Origin: Prevotellaceae bacterium | GTDB lineage: Bacteria; Bacteroidota; Bacteroidia; Bacteroidales; Muribaculaceae | Direction of reading: 5' to 3' | Length of the DNA stretch: 64,000 nucleotides | Assembly (NCBI GenBank): GCA_021772015.1 | Contig: JAETNS010000009.1 | Coordinates: 62,001 to 126,000, forward strand | Part shown: in pieces, positions 1 through 9,017 of the stretch | Layout of the letters: each line of letters starts with the position of its first letter | Numbering within the stretch: position 1 is the stretch's first letter | The notes under the pieces: generated by a model | What the model was told of the DNA's origin: nothing | Databases searched by the model: none | Seen by the model: the letters and a program-made list of their open reading frames with translations, nothing else | Made by a program: the position numbers and the translations under genes

Positions 1-1109
1 ATTCATACGGAGGAGGAACAGAAGGTTACAATCAAAGCCGCGTCAACCGTATGAAACGCTTAAATGAGGTGATCAAATCTGTCAAAGCTGACGGAATCCA
101 TATCAATGAGCTGTTGGGCTATGCTCAGGAAGAGAATGCCAACTATGCCAATGGCTCCCAGATAGGATGGAACAACATCAATTATGGTTCCGGCCAATAC
201 GCTATGGGATGGGCAGAGAAATGTGATGATACCAAGGGATTCTATTCCTCGAACTGGGGAAAGATCGTCGGCGGGACTGTGGACTATGCCGAAAGCCACG
301 ACGAACCACGTATAGCCAACAAAGTCAAGAAAAACGGTCACGCGTCGGTGAAATACACCTCTAACCCCAAGAAACAGTCGATACAGCGTCTTGGATCCCT
401 AGCCGCTCAGATGCTTCTGTCTCCCGGAGCAAAGATGATCTGGCAGTTCGGAGAGATCGCCGCAGATGACGATCAAGGCTCTGATCTTGACAAGTTGCGC
501 GCAATTGCGCCAAAATGGGATCAGTTCTCCAATGAAGGCCGCAATGCCCTCTATGAGAATTACCAGGCTCTCTGCTGGCTGCGCCGCGACAATTCAGATA
601 TCTTCGACGGATCCGCGTCTTTCTCCACCGGAGGATTCACCGCGTCTCTGACATCTCCCCGCTATATCCGTCTTATAAAGGGCAATCGGGAGATCATCGG
701 CGTGTTCAATCCCAATGTGACAGGCTCGAATGCTACCGTAAATGTCCCGGTACAATATCTCACCTCTTCCAACAGCCAGCTGATCACATCCGCCTATGGC
801 TTCACACCGCAACTTAACATAAACGGTACAACCGCGTCTGTGGCTGTGCCACCCCACTGCTTCGCGGTGTTCTCCACCGTCAATGTTTCTGACATAGAGG
901 AGATCGGCTCCGACATGACAACTCCCTCCGTCAATGTCAATGGCGGTAACGGCGTTATCAATATCGATGGGGAATACCTTACAGCAGAAGTATATGACCT
1001 GCAGGGGCGTATGTCTGCCGTTGCCAACGGAGAGGCTACAATAAATGTTCCCGCCGGAATTTATGTAGTACGCGTTGACGGATCCGCATTCAAAGTAGCC
1101 GTACATTGA
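1..1109 (+). CDS. GH13-type alpha-amylase, 3' portion (5' end outside window)
   Basis: The reading frame is open from the first bases of the window, so this is the C-terminal part of a longer protein; the ATG at 51 is internal. The visible part resembles the end of a GH13 (beta/alpha)8 barrel: an NELLGY segment where the catalytic acid usually lies, then the ESHDEPR motif that matches conserved region IV (His-Asp). A beta-sandwich C domain follows. The last ~55 residues (…EVYDLQGRM… to …YVVRVDGSAFKVAVH) look like a type IX secretion (Por) sorting tail. Likely an exported starch or glycogen hydrolase. Family assignment is firm; exact substrate and secretion route are inferred. Confidence 0.8.
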   Translation, partial: SYGGGTEGYNQSRVNRMKRLNEVIKSVKADGIHINELLGYAQEENANYANGSQIGWNNINYGSGQYAMGWAEKCDDTKGFYSSNWGKIVGGTVDYAESHDEPRIANKVKKNGHASVKYTSNPKKQSIQRLGSLAAQMLLSPGAKMIWQFGEIAADDDQGSDLDKLRAIAPKWDQFSNEGRNALYENYQALCWLRRDNSDIFDGSASFSTGGFTASLTSPRYIRLIKGNREIIGVFNPNVTGSNATVNVPVQYLTSSNSQLITSAYGFTPQLNINGTTASVAVPPHCFAVFSTVNVSDIEEIGSDMTTPSVNVNGGNGVINIDGEYLTAEVYDLQGRMSAVANGEATINVPAGIYVVRVDGSAFKVAVH

Positions 1110-1171
1110 ATGATGTCTTCCAATTAATGACAAAGACGAGACATACGTCTAAAACTCAAAACTTTTTTATC

Positions 1172-1205
1172 AAACGGACTTGCGCAAGCGGGTCCGTTTT
1201 GTTAA
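1172..1205 (+). terminator. Rho-independent terminator after the amylase gene
   Basis: Perfect 8-bp arms AAACGGAC (1172-1179) and GTCCGTTT (1192-1199), followed by TTGTT. It overlaps the promoter region of mnmA. Confidence 0.75.
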
Positions 1206-1210
1206 TTTTG
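1180..1210 (+). promoter_or_regulatory. Bacteroidetes-type promoter of mnmA
   Basis: A -7 element TAATTTTG lies at 1203-1210, with CTTG (1179-1182) about 20 bp upstream as a partial -33 element. It lies inside and just after the terminator hairpin of the preceding gene. Confidence 0.55.
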
Positions 1211-1287
1211 CAGAATAAGTAAACAGATTGTAATTGGTCAGAGACATTATCTCTACACACAATCATCCCGTATCACATGAATTGAAA

Positions 1288-2382
1288 ATGAAAATCGCAA
1301 CATTGGTTTCAGGAGGCGTTGATTCCGCCGTGGCAGTACACCGGCTCATCGAGCAGGGCCACGACTTGACCCTTTTCTACATACGCATTGGACTCGACGA
1401 CGGGCGCGGCGACTGTTCCGCCGAAGAAGACATGGAGATGTGCCGCGCCATAGCCCGAAAATACAATTTGCCATTGGAAGAGGTATCCCTACATGAGGAA
1501 TATTGGGAAAATGTCATGGAATATGCCCTCAAGACGGTAAAGGCCGGATTGACCCCGAATCCAGACATGATGTGTAACCGAATGATAAAATTCGGATATT
1601 TCGAGGATCGTTGGGGACATGATTTCGACCTTACCGCGACCGGCCATTATGCCACGACTACAATGGGATCTGATGGCCTGAAATACCTCGCGACCGCTGT
1701 TGATCCTGTCAAGGACCAGACAGACTTTCTTGCCCGGATAACATATCCCCAGTTAAAGCATCTTATTTTTCCGATCGGAGACATCCCCAAGTCGGAAGTC
1801 AGGGAGATCGCGATAAAAGAACATCTTCCAAATGCCTACCGCAAGGACTCCCAAGGAATCTGCTTCCTCGGGAAAATAAATTACAATGATTTCCTACGCC
1901 GACACCTTGGCGAAAAAAAAGGACCTATCATAGAGATCGAGACCGGCCGGAAAATCGGCGAACATAACGGTTATTGGTTCCACACCATCGGACAGCGTAA
2001 AGGACTCGGCCTTAGTGGAGGTCCTTGGTATGTGGTCAGGAAAAACATACGTGACAACGCAATCTATGTCTCGCGTGGCTATGACACGGAGAAGCAATAC
2101 GGCAACCTGATAAGACTTGCCGAACCTCATTTCATAACCAAGGATCCTTGGGAGGGATCGCCTTGTGATCATGAGCCGATAACTTTCAAAAACCGCCACT
2201 CCCCTGAATTTTTTAGTGCCACAATCACACGGTTACCGGATGAAGACGGGAATGGCACATGTTTTCTTGTCGAAACGGAAAAACAGATACAAGGTATAGC
2301 TCCCGGACAATTCGGGGTTATTTATGACAAAGACGCGCATATATGCCACGGCTCGGGAATCATAATCCCCAACGTCAAATAA
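1288..2382 (+). CDS. mnmA: tRNA 2-thiouridine(34) synthase
   Basis: Cytoplasmic enzyme that activates U34 of Lys, Glu and Gln tRNAs with ATP and inserts sulfur. From the chosen ATG the protein has 364 residues, normal for MnmA. The PP-loop SGGVDS sits at residues 8-13. The two catalytic cysteines are in NPDMMCNR (C96) and SQGICFLG (C192), and the C-terminal beta barrel is present ([11 protein letters not shown]). An in-frame TTG at 1234 would add 18 unrelated residues and begins only about 24 bp after the -7 box, so the ATG at 1288, which directly precedes the conserved [10 protein letters not shown], is preferred. Confidence 0.95.
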   Translation: MKIATLVSGGVDSAVAVHRLIEQGHDLTLFYIRIGLDDGRGDCSAEEDMEMCRAIARKYNLPLEEVSLHEEYWENVMEYALKTVKAGLTPNPDMMCNRMIKFGYFEDRWGHDFDLTATGHYATTTMGSDGLKYLATAVDPVKDQTDFLARITYPQLKHLIFPIGDIPKSEVREIAIKEHLPNAYRKDSQGICFLGKINYNDFLRRHLGEKKGPIIEIETGRKIGEHNGYWFHTIGQRKGLGLSGGPWYVVRKNIRDNAIYVSRGYDTEKQYGNLIRLAEPHFITKDPWEGSPCDHEPITFKNRHSPEFFSATITRLPDEDGNGTCFLVETEKQIQGIAPGQFGVIYDKDAHICHGSGIIIPNVK

Positions 2383-2445
2383 ATCCATAAATCTATCGTT
2401 ATAACTATAGGGCCTGCTATAAAAAGTGCTATCCATATTTGAAAT

Positions 2446-3081
2446 ATGAACGACAAAAATAATTCAGACATATCTCCTTCCGGCGACGGAAGAGTCGCGT
2501 TGAAAGTGCTGGGTATAAGTTACAGCCAGATCCAGTCAGGTGCATATGCCCTGATACTGGCAGAAGCTGACGGCCCCATGAGACTGCCTGTAGTCGTGGG
2601 GGGAATGGAAGCCCAGTCCATTGCGATAAAACTCGAAGGCATAATTCCTCCACGACCGATGACACACGACCTTTTCGCCTCATTGATGCATGCCTATGCC
2701 CTTCAATTGCTCGAAGTGTTCATATATAAATTCGAGGACGGCATATTCTCTTCAGAACTTACATTCATAGATATGGAAGGGAAAGAAGTAAAGCTTGACG
2801 CTCGCACATCAGATGCCATAGCCATATCAATGCGCACAGGTGCTCCGATATTCACCACCCGAGAAATACTTTCCGAAACAGGGTTCACCATGGAATCTGT
2901 ATCACAATCCACAGAAGAGGAATCCAACCGGAACACTACTGCAAATCCTGATGACACCACATCCTCAACAGAATCCCGTTTGACAGTCTTACGCAACCGA
3001 CTCGCCAAAGCTATAGAGGAAGAAGCCTATGAGGAAGCGTCACGAATAACCCGAGAAATAAACGAGCTTGAAAACTTATAA
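2446..3081 (+). CDS. Bifunctional nuclease family protein (DUF151) with UvrB/UvrC motif
   Basis: 211 residues. Residues ~18-140 form a BFN/DUF151 domain (LPVVVGGMEAQSIAI, followed by LDARTSDAIAISMRTGAPIF). After a Ser/Thr-rich linker, residues ~175-211 carry a helical UVR motif (RLAKAIEEEAYEEASRITR), normally a protein-protein contact element. The founding plant members have both DNase and RNase activity; the role in Bacteroidetes is not established. It lies 63 bp after mnmA and 18 bp before the next gene, so the three genes are probably co-transcribed. Confidence 0.85.
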   Translation: MNDKNNSDISPSGDGRVALKVLGISYSQIQSGAYALILAEADGPMRLPVVVGGMEAQSIAIKLEGIIPPRPMTHDLFASLMHAYALQLLEVFIYKFEDGIFSSELTFIDMEGKEVKLDARTSDAIAISMRTGAPIFTTREILSETGFTMESVSQSTEEESNRNTTANPDDTTSSTESRLTVLRNRLAKAIEEEAYEEASRITREINELENL

Positions 3082-3099
3082 TTTCCATCTTAAACGTAC

Positions 3100-3570
3100 A
3101 TGTCAGAATCACCATCATCTCAGATTGAAGCCAAAGCCCTTGTTCAAGAGGCTGTCAATCTGAAAGCATCAGGCAAATATAATTGCGCCCAAGCTGTCGC
3201 CTGTGCTTTCGCACCGGTCATCGGTGCCGACAAAGAGCAGATCTACAATGCCGCCAACGCCTTTGGTCATGGCATGGGATGCCTTGAAGCGACCTGCGGT
3301 GCCTTGGTTGGAGCCGGATTGATCATCGGCACTGCCACCAAAGACCGGGTAAAATCAATGAAAGGCGTTTCTGTAATATTGAAACGATTCGAGGAACGCA
3401 ACGGCTCAACCATATGCAAGAAACTAAAAGGGATAAATGTTGATCCAGAGACAGGAGCCATGACTGCAGGCAAACCACTTCGGGCGTGCAATCTATGCGT
3501 GGCCGATTCTGCTGAGTTCCTCGCGGACTTCCTATCAGTTAATCCCATAGGACAATCCGACATCCCATAG
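3100..3570 (+). CDS. C_GCAxxG_C_C family protein
   Basis: 156-residue cytoplasmic protein of the redox-associated C_GCAxxG_C_C family. Diagnostic cysteines: C29 in YNCAQAV, C61 and C66 in GCLEATCGALVG, C107 in TICKKLKG, and C130/C133 in CNLCVADSAEFL. This spacing suggests a bound metal or Fe-S cluster, or redox-active thiols; no reaction is established for the family. Last gene of the mnmA cluster; an inverted repeat at 3611-3651 follows. Confidence 0.85.
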   Translation: MSESPSSQIEAKALVQEAVNLKASGKYNCAQAVACAFAPVIGADKEQIYNAANAFGHGMGCLEATCGALVGAGLIIGTATKDRVKSMKGVSVILKRFEERNGSTICKKLKGINVDPETGAMTAGKPLRACNLCVADSAEFLADFLSVNPIGQSDIP

Positions 3571-3610
3571 CCTTCGGTGTCTTAAAATCCAGTTAAAATC
3601 GCATACTATA

Positions 3611-3651
3611 AGCAGTCCCCGAAAAACTATCAAAAGTCTTCAGGGACTGCT
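3611..3651. terminator. Inverted repeat, probable bidirectional terminator
   Basis: AGCAGTCCC (3611-3619) pairs with GGGACTGCT (3643-3651) across a 23-base loop. It lies between the convergent C_GCAxxG and OmpA-lipoprotein genes. There is no clear T-run. Confidence 0.5.
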
Positions 3652-3685
3652 TGCAATATTAGCGGTTAGCAATTGACGGCAGTAT

Positions 3686-4546
3686 TCATTTTATTGCTGC
3701 GGCCGAACTATTGTCAGTATCAGGTGCTTTGTCTATGAGGTCCATGAACTGGTCAAGGCTTGGAGTAATGATAATCTGCGTACGGCGGTTGAGTTGTCGG
3801 CCTTCGGAAGTGGCATTTGTCGCCACAGGATTATATTCCCCGCGACCTCCGGCAGTAAGACGCTGTGGATCTACCCCGAACTTATTTTGCAATACCTGCA
3901 CAACCGACGAGGCTCTCAGAGCCGACAGATCCCAATTGTTTCGGATATTAGTCCTGTTGATCGGGACATTGTCGGTATTGCCTTCGACAAGTACATCATA
4001 GTTCTTGTAGTCTTTGATAATCTTGGCAATCTTGTCAAGAATATCCATCGCTTTGGGCGAAATCTCATAGCTACCGGACCTGAACAGCATATTGTCTGCC
4101 AATGAGATATAAACCACCCCTTTCAGTACCTTCACATCGACATCCTTGAGTTCGGAGGTATCAAGCGAGCGGGTGAGGTTTGTTGAAAGGACCATCAGCA
4201 AGGAGTCGCTCTTTGATTTTGCCTCGACAAGCCTTTTTATATAATTATTGGAGGCATTGATCTCGTCAACAAGTTTAGAGATATTGACGTTGCCCGACTG
4301 ATTGGTCATGATGCTCTGATCAAGAGTGCGTTGTAACGCCGCATAATTTTCTTTCAGCTCCTGATTGTTTTTTCGCGCCTGTTCAAGAAGTGACTCCAGA
4401 CTGGCCACTTTCGTACGGCTTTCGGCAAGCGCGACCTGCGAGGCATTATAATCAGCCTCCAACAAGTTATATTTCTTGTGACTTACGCAACCGCTTAGGG
4501 TCAACATCGTCACAACTGCCATAAGGCATAATCCTGTAACTTTCAT
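3686..4546 (-). CDS. OmpA-family peptidoglycan-binding lipoprotein
   Basis: 286 residues from the ATG at 4546. The signal peptide ends in the lipobox LSGC with C20 as the lipidated residue. Residues ~27-125 form a long coiled coil (TKVASLESLLEQARKNNQEL…), and residues ~140-262 an OmpA C-terminal domain with the peptidoglycan-contact residues in NWDLSALRA (D206, R211) and the NRRTQI end. It probably tethers the outer membrane to the wall, as Pal does, or organises an envelope complex. A longer in-frame start at 4612 would bury the signal peptide, so it was rejected. Confidence 0.9.
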   Translation of the reverse strand: MKVTGLCLMAVVTMLTLSGCVSHKKYNLLEADYNASQVALAESRTKVASLESLLEQARKNNQELKENYAALQRTLDQSIMTNQSGNVNISKLVDEINASNNYIKRLVEAKSKSDSLLMVLSTNLTRSLDTSELKDVDVKVLKGVVYISLADNMLFRSGSYEISPKAMDILDKIAKIIKDYKNYDVLVEGNTDNVPINRTNIRNNWDLSALRASSVVQVLQNKFGVDPQRLTAGGRGEYNPVATNATSEGRQLNRRTQIIITPSLDQFMDLIDKAPDTDNSSAAAIK

Positions 4547-4646
4547 AATAGTTGAAATTTGGTTAAGGTTTCCGGGGCTTTCACATACCCCTGTATATAA
4601 CACTTCGGCCAATCAACCGGTTTAAAACCGCGAAATCCATAAGGTG

Positions 4647-5120
4647 TCAATCATGATGATGCTTGTGATGATGTTTCCAATGCTTCTTCATTTGTTTCAC
4701 ATGTTTCTTGTGCTTTTTTGCATGTTTCTTCACATGCTTGTAATAATCTTCATAGAAGTCTTCAATGTCATCATCATCATAGCCATAGTATACCACTTGT
4801 GGAACTGCGACAAACGGGCCATTCCAGGAGGCAGCCCTCTGATAATGCCTTGTCGCTTTACGATATTCCTTGGCCGCTTTCCGATAATGTTTTCTGGCCG
4901 CCATGTATTCATAGTCGGGGAGATATCCCGGCATTAGAGGGACATGCACGTGAGGGACAACCGAAGCGGGCGCGACAACAACAGGAAAATAAGGCGACAC
5001 ATTCGACACATCCACTCCAACCCCATCACTTCCCGCATGAAGCGAGAAATATGTCTGGGCCGAAAGAACCGATGTGCCGAGAAACGTAGCGGCCAAACCG
5101 GCGAGAAATGACTTTTTCAT
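4647..5120 (-). CDS. Exported histidine/lysine-rich protein of unknown function
   Basis: 157 residues, no family recognised. Residues 1-21 are a clear signal peptide (MKKSFLAGLAATFLG…LSA). Residues 70-97 are rich in Tyr, Lys and Arg (KHYRKAAKEYRKATRHY); residues 115-125 are acidic (DDDDIEDFYED). The final 29 residues (129-157) contain 11 histidines plus many lysines and end KHHHKHHHD. Metal chelation or binding of a polyanion such as LPS or heme is possible but unproven. It is transcribed toward the OmpA lipoprotein gene with 100 bp between them. A 22-bp dyad lies 30 bp upstream of the start. Confidence 0.75.
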   Translation of the reverse strand: MKKSFLAGLAATFLGTSVLSAQTYFSLHAGSDGVGVDVSNVSPYFPVVVAPASVVPHVHVPLMPGYLPDYEYMAARKHYRKAAKEYRKATRHYQRAASWNGPFVAVPQVVYYGYDDDDIEDFYEDYYKHVKKHAKKHKKHVKQMKKHWKHHHKHHHD

Positions 5121-5149
5121 CTTTTTATGATATTATACCTTAAATATAT

Positions 5150-5171
5150 TAACAAGTCGATCAACTTGTTA
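5150..5171. promoter_or_regulatory. 22-bp dyad, candidate operator
   Basis: TAACAAGT (5150-5157) and ACTTGTTA (5164-5171) flank a central GATC, giving a near-perfect palindrome with one mismatched pair. It lies 30 bp upstream of the histidine-rich gene start, a usual position for a repressor site or a 5'-UTR hairpin. Confidence 0.35.
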
Positions 5172-5374
5172 TATTGACTGAATCGCTCAAAATCTTTTGA
5201 TGTGGGCGAAATCAGCATAAGACATCGCTTTATTTTATTACAATTCTAACTTATTATTTGTTCTATGCTGCCATCCTTCCATTCCAAATATCTTGATAAT
5301 ATCGCCACATCCATTCCAAAAGCACCTCGAATTCACTGTCAATCATACATCTATAGCATTTTCCCACCCCAAAA

Positions 5375-5406
5375 TTTGTTTTATTCAGGAGAAAATGTTA
5401 ATTTTG
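5375..5406 (+). promoter_or_regulatory. Bacteroidetes-type promoter of rpmH
   Basis: TTTG (5375-5378), 20-bp spacer, TAATTTTG (5399-5406). A full match to the Bacteroidetes primary sigma consensus, 42 bp before the rpmH ATG. Confidence 0.8.
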
Positions 5407-5448
5407 CACCTCGAATTGCGTAAACAATAAAAACAACAACATAGCGCT

Positions 5449-5604
5449 ATGAAAAGAACTTATCAACCGTCAAACCGCAAGAGAGTTAACAAGCACGGAT
5501 TCCGTGAGAGAATGTCGACCGCAGATGGCCGCAAGGTACTCGCACGCAGACGTGCCAAAGGCCGTGCCCGGCTAACCGTGTCAGATTCATTGGGCCGCAA
5601 ATAA
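5449..5604 (+). CDS. rpmH: 50S ribosomal protein L34
   Basis: Very small and basic, 51 residues: [18 protein letters not shown], then [17 protein letters not shown] and [10 protein letters not shown]. This is the canonical L34 sequence; the protein sits in the large ribosomal subunit near 23S rRNA helices. It has its own promoter (5375-5406) and a strong terminator (5661-5707), so it is monocistronic. The usual partner rnpA does not follow; the next gene is bcp. Confidence 0.97.
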   Translation: MKRTYQPSNRKRVNKHGFRERMSTADGRKVLARRRAKGRARLTVSDSLGRK

Positions 5605-5660
5605 TATTGCTCTCAACCGCCAAGGAATGGCATCCGGAACCAATCCTTGAAAAGAAAACG

Positions 5661-5707
5661 CAACCGACAGCTAACCCGTCAAGCGGAATAGCTGTCGGTT
5701 GTTTTTT
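5661..5707 (+). terminator. Strong Rho-independent terminator of rpmH
   Basis: Perfect 13-bp arms CAACCGACAGCTA (5661-5673) and TAGCTGTCGGTTG (5689-5701), followed by TTTTTT. Confidence 0.9.
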
Positions 5708-5799
5708 CCGAACCGATACACAATATTGTTGTTCTAATATATGGTCATCTATAAACAGAATGACTGACAATGCTTTTTTCAAAAACAACTGACGACATC

Positions 5800-6258
5800 A
5801 TGGAAATAGGAGAACTTATCCCGAATCAATTAGGAGTTGACGCGGAAGGCCGGCTTGTTACGGCTTCAGGAGATTATGCCCATCAACCACTGATCATCTA
5901 CTTCTACCCAAAAGACAACACCCCCGGATGCACGGCGGAAGCTTGCTCGCTTCGTGACGGCTATCAGAGACTAAGGGATCTTGGCTATCAGATAATCGGT
6001 ATCAATAGAGACACCCCCGCATCCCATAAGAAATTTTCCACGAAACATGAACTGCCCTTCACTCTCCTGACAGATGTCAGCGGGGAAGTTTGTGAGGCAT
6101 TTGGGGTATGGCAGATGAAAAAAATGTGTGGCCGCGAATACATGGGACTCGTGAGAACAACCTTCATAACCGATGCCGACCATAATGTGACCCATATAAT
6201 CACAAAAGTGAATACAAAAGCCGCCGCCGAGCAGATACTTGAAATTCTCGGCAAATAA
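5800..6258 (+). CDS. bcp: Thioredoxin-dependent thiol peroxidase (peroxiredoxin Q/BCP)
   Basis: Reduces H2O2 and organic hydroperoxides with electrons from thioredoxin. From the ATG at 5800 the protein has 152 residues, the usual BCP size. YFYPKDNTPGCTAEAC holds the peroxidatic C44 and the resolving C49 five residues later, typical of atypical 2-Cys PrxQ enzymes. The conserved Arg lies in GLVRTTFITD. An upstream ATG at 5770 would add ten residues not typical of the family. The gene ends 52 bp before a 26-bp perfect inverted repeat. Confidence 0.93.
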   Translation: MEIGELIPNQLGVDAEGRLVTASGDYAHQPLIIYFYPKDNTPGCTAEACSLRDGYQRLRDLGYQIIGINRDTPASHKKFSTKHELPFTLLTDVSGEVCEAFGVWQMKKMCGREYMGLVRTTFITDADHNVTHIITKVNTKAAAEQILEILGK

Positions 6259-6310
6259 ACATCCTGTGTGAGAGATATCCTATGTGAGAACCTAATTACA
6301 TGGATATCAA

Positions 6311-6366
6311 TGTCCAATGACGATAAAAGCCCACTCTTGCGAGTGGGCTTTTATCGTCATTGGACA
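6311..6366. terminator. Exceptionally long bidirectional terminator
   Basis: Perfect 26-bp arms (6311-6336 and 6341-6366) around a TTGC loop. The stem contains GATAAAAGCCCACTC and its complement, so each strand has a GC stem followed by TTTTATC. It separates the convergent bcp and glgP genes. Confidence 0.85.
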
Positions 6367-6373
6367 GGAAATA

Positions 6374-8929
6374 TCAGATCCACCGGGTATACGCGAAGTC
6401 CATACGATGAGGCAGCGCGGGATTCACGGGATAGAGGCGATATCCATAACGGAACACACCGGCATCCTTGAGCTTGGCGTTAAGCTGATAGGTCAGCACG
6501 TTGCCATCCTCTTTGATAACATCAAAAGGCTTGGTACAGCAGAATTTCTCCTCGCCATCCATTGACTTGTAGATGACAAGTTCCAGCCCAAGATCCTTGC
6601 CAAGACCATTGGTGTCGACAATAGCACGGACAGTGTAGTCTGTACCGGTTGTCGAGTTGGATATGTCTGATGTCTCGATGTCGAAGACCTTTATTCCATC
6701 CCAGGCTGCAGCCACTTTTTCTTTCCAGGCCGCGATTTCCTTGGCCTTTGAGTAATTGTCTGCGGAAAGGCGTTTTGTACGGTCTGCCTCTTTGAGATAG
6801 AAACGATTGATATAGTCGTTGATCATTCGGGTCATAGTGAAGTGGGGCGCGATCTTGGCGATCGAACGCTTGATATACTGCACCCACTCCGGAGAGTATC
6901 CCTTCGAGTTCTTTGCGTAGTACAGAGGAACAATCTCGTTTTCGAGCATCGAGTAAATGGTGGCGGCATCGAGCTTGTCCTGCTGTCCCTGGTCAGTATA
7001 AGTACGTTTGTCGGTGAGAGCCCAACCGGCATCCTCCGCAAAACGATAGCCCTCATACCACCATCCATCAAGCACGGAGAAGTTGAGCACACCGTTCATT
7101 TCAGCTTTCTCACCGGATGTTCCGGAAGCCTCCAAAGGACGTGTGGGGGTATTGAGCCAGATGTCAACTCCCGTAACGAGGCGTTTGGCCACAATCATGT
7201 TGTAATCCTCGAGAAAGATGATCTTTCCGAGGAATTCCGGCATGCGGGAGATCTCCATGATACGTTTGATCAGACCCTGACCTGCCGCATCGGCGGGATG
7301 AGCTTTTCCTGAGAACACGAACTGTACGGGGAACTGCTCGTTGTTGACGATCTTTGACAGACGTTCGAGGTCTGTGAAGAGAAGATGAGCACGCTTGTAT
7401 GTGGCAAAACGGCGGGCGAATCCGATGATCAGAGCATTGGGATTGATCTTGTCGACAATCTTCATCACCGAAGAGGGATCGCCTTGGTTAGCAAGCCATT
7501 TGGCCTTGAAATCCTTCTTAACGAAATTGATGAACTTGTTCTTCATCGTCATTCGCATGTTCCAGATCTCCTGGTCCGTGCATTTGAGGATACCTTTCCA
7601 ATTGGCCGGATCAGCCTGATTGTCAAACACTTCCTGACCAAGTTTGTCGCCGTAGAATTCTTTCCACTCGGAAGCAGCCCATGTCGGCATATGCACACCA
7701 TTGGTCACATATCCCACATGGCTTTCCTGCCAGTTGTAGCCTTTCCAGATTCCGGCGAACATCTTCTTGGAAACCTCGCCGTGGAGCCAGCTGACACCGT
7801 TTGCCTCCTGACATGTGTTGAGGGCGAAAACGCTCATCGAGAAACGCTCATTGGTATTGGGATTCTCGCGTCCCATGTTCATGAGATCATTCCAGGAGAT
7901 ACCAAGCTTGGCGGGGAAACCGCCCATGTACTTACCGAAGAGACCTTCGTCGAAGTAGTCATGACCGGCAGGAACCGGAGTGTGGACGGTATAGAGACTG
8001 GAAGCGCGAACAAGCTCAAGGGCAACCTGGAAGTCGAGGTGCTTCTCCTGCACAAAGTCAACCAGACGCTGAAGGTTAAGCAGTGCGGCATGACCCTCAT
8101 TGCAATGATAGAGGTCACTCTTTATGCCAAGCTTCTTGAGCATCAGGACACCACCTATACCCAGCAGATATTCCTGCTTGATACGGTTTTCCCAGTCACC
8201 ACCATAAAGCTTGTGGGTGATCGGACGGTCGAATTCCGAGTTCATCTCGAAATCGGTATCCATCAGATAAAGCTTCATACGACCGACATTGACACGCCAT
8301 ACATGGCTGTAGATGATTCGGTCATGGTAGGGAACTTCAAGAATCATCGGACGGCCGGACTCTTCCATTACCTGCTCGATGGGAAGCTGGTTGAAGTTCT
8401 GAGGCTCATAGTTGGCTATCTGCTGGCCATCGACACTGAGGGTCTGCGAGAAGTAACCATAACGGTAAAGGAATCCGACAGCAGTCATCGGTACACGCGA
8501 GTCGGAAGCCTCCTTGATATAATCACCGGCGAGCACGCCGAGACCGCCTGAATAGATCTTAAGGGCATTGCAAAGGCCATACTCCATAGAGAAGTAAGCC
8601 ACAGAGGGAAGATCGTCGCGCATGGGCTTGGCCATATATTCCTTGAACATGGAATACACATGCTCGATTCGATCCATCATCTTCTTGTCGGCGATGACCT
8701 CGTCAAGACGCTCGGAAGACAACTGCTGCAGGAGCATAACGGGATTTTCGCCTGTGGCACGCCAAAGATCCACATCAAGATCATGGAAGACGGCCTTGGC
8801 CTCGCTGTTCCAGACCCACCAGAGGTTTTTAGCAATCTCTTCGAGTGATTTGAGCTTAGAGGGGAGGTCGGATTTCACTGTGATGTCACGCCATACGGGG
8901 ACATTAGTGTTGCTGACTTGGAGTTTCAT
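6374..8929 (-). CDS. glgP: Alpha-glucan (glycogen) phosphorylase, GT35 family
   Basis: 851 residues. An N-terminal DUF3417-like segment (residues ~10-110: [16 protein letters not shown]) is followed by the phosphorylase fold. The pyridoxal-phosphate region is [15 protein letters not shown], with the lysine expected to form the Schiff base. [20 protein letters not shown] and [15 protein letters not shown] are typical of the shorter AGPL-type enzymes. It releases glucose-1-phosphate from glycogen or maltodextrin using phosphate. It lies directly downstream of the glycogen synthase-like gene on the same strand (88-bp gap), so synthesis and breakdown genes are paired. Confidence 0.95.
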   Translation of the reverse strand: MKLQVSNTNVPVWRDITVKSDLPSKLKSLEEIAKNLWWVWNSEAKAVFHDLDVDLWRATGENPVMLLQQLSSERLDEVIADKKMMDRIEHVYSMFKEYMAKPMRDDLPSVAYFSMEYGLCNALKIYSGGLGVLAGDYIKEASDSRVPMTAVGFLYRYGYFSQTLSVDGQQIANYEPQNFNQLPIEQVMEESGRPMILEVPYHDRIIYSHVWRVNVGRMKLYLMDTDFEMNSEFDRPITHKLYGGDWENRIKQEYLLGIGGVLMLKKLGIKSDLYHCNEGHAALLNLQRLVDFVQEKHLDFQVALELVRASSLYTVHTPVPAGHDYFDEGLFGKYMGGFPAKLGISWNDLMNMGRENPNTNERFSMSVFALNTCQEANGVSWLHGEVSKKMFAGIWKGYNWQESHVGYVTNGVHMPTWAASEWKEFYGDKLGQEVFDNQADPANWKGILKCTDQEIWNMRMTMKNKFINFVKKDFKAKWLANQGDPSSVMKIVDKINPNALIIGFARRFATYKRAHLLFTDLERLSKIVNNEQFPVQFVFSGKAHPADAAGQGLIKRIMEISRMPEFLGKIIFLEDYNMIVAKRLVTGVDIWLNTPTRPLEASGTSGEKAEMNGVLNFSVLDGWWYEGYRFAEDAGWALTDKRTYTDQGQQDKLDAATIYSMLENEIVPLYYAKNSKGYSPEWVQYIKRSIAKIAPHFTMTRMINDYINRFYLKEADRTKRLSADNYSKAKEIAAWKEKVAAAWDGIKVFDIETSDISNSTTGTDYTVRAIVDTNGLGKDLGLELVIYKSMDGEEKFCCTKPFDVIKEDGNVLTYQLNAKLKDAGVFRYGYRLYPVNPALPHRMDFAYTRWI

Positions 8930-9017
8930 GTAGTGAAATGGTGTATAATTTTGTGTGATTGTTTTTTATATGAAAGATGAATGTAATTTCTTTCTAACAG
9001 CCCATATGAGGAAACAG

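Larger units (their letters stand above)
5121..5448. other. Divergent AT-rich intergenic region
   Basis: 328 bp between the histidine-rich gene and rpmH. It holds the dyad at 5150-5171 and the rpmH promoter at 5375-5406. The bases between show no ORF, tRNA or obvious repeat; DnaA-box-like 9-mers were looked for because rpmH often lies near oriC, and none were seen. Confidence 0.5.

Noticed and set aside
5121-5448. Possible replication origin next to rpmH
   Set aside because: AT-rich, but no DnaA-box cluster and no dnaA, dnaN or rnpA nearby.
7385-8551. 388-codon plus-strand ORF
   Set aside because: Antisense to glgP; the His/Val/Leu-rich product has no family features.
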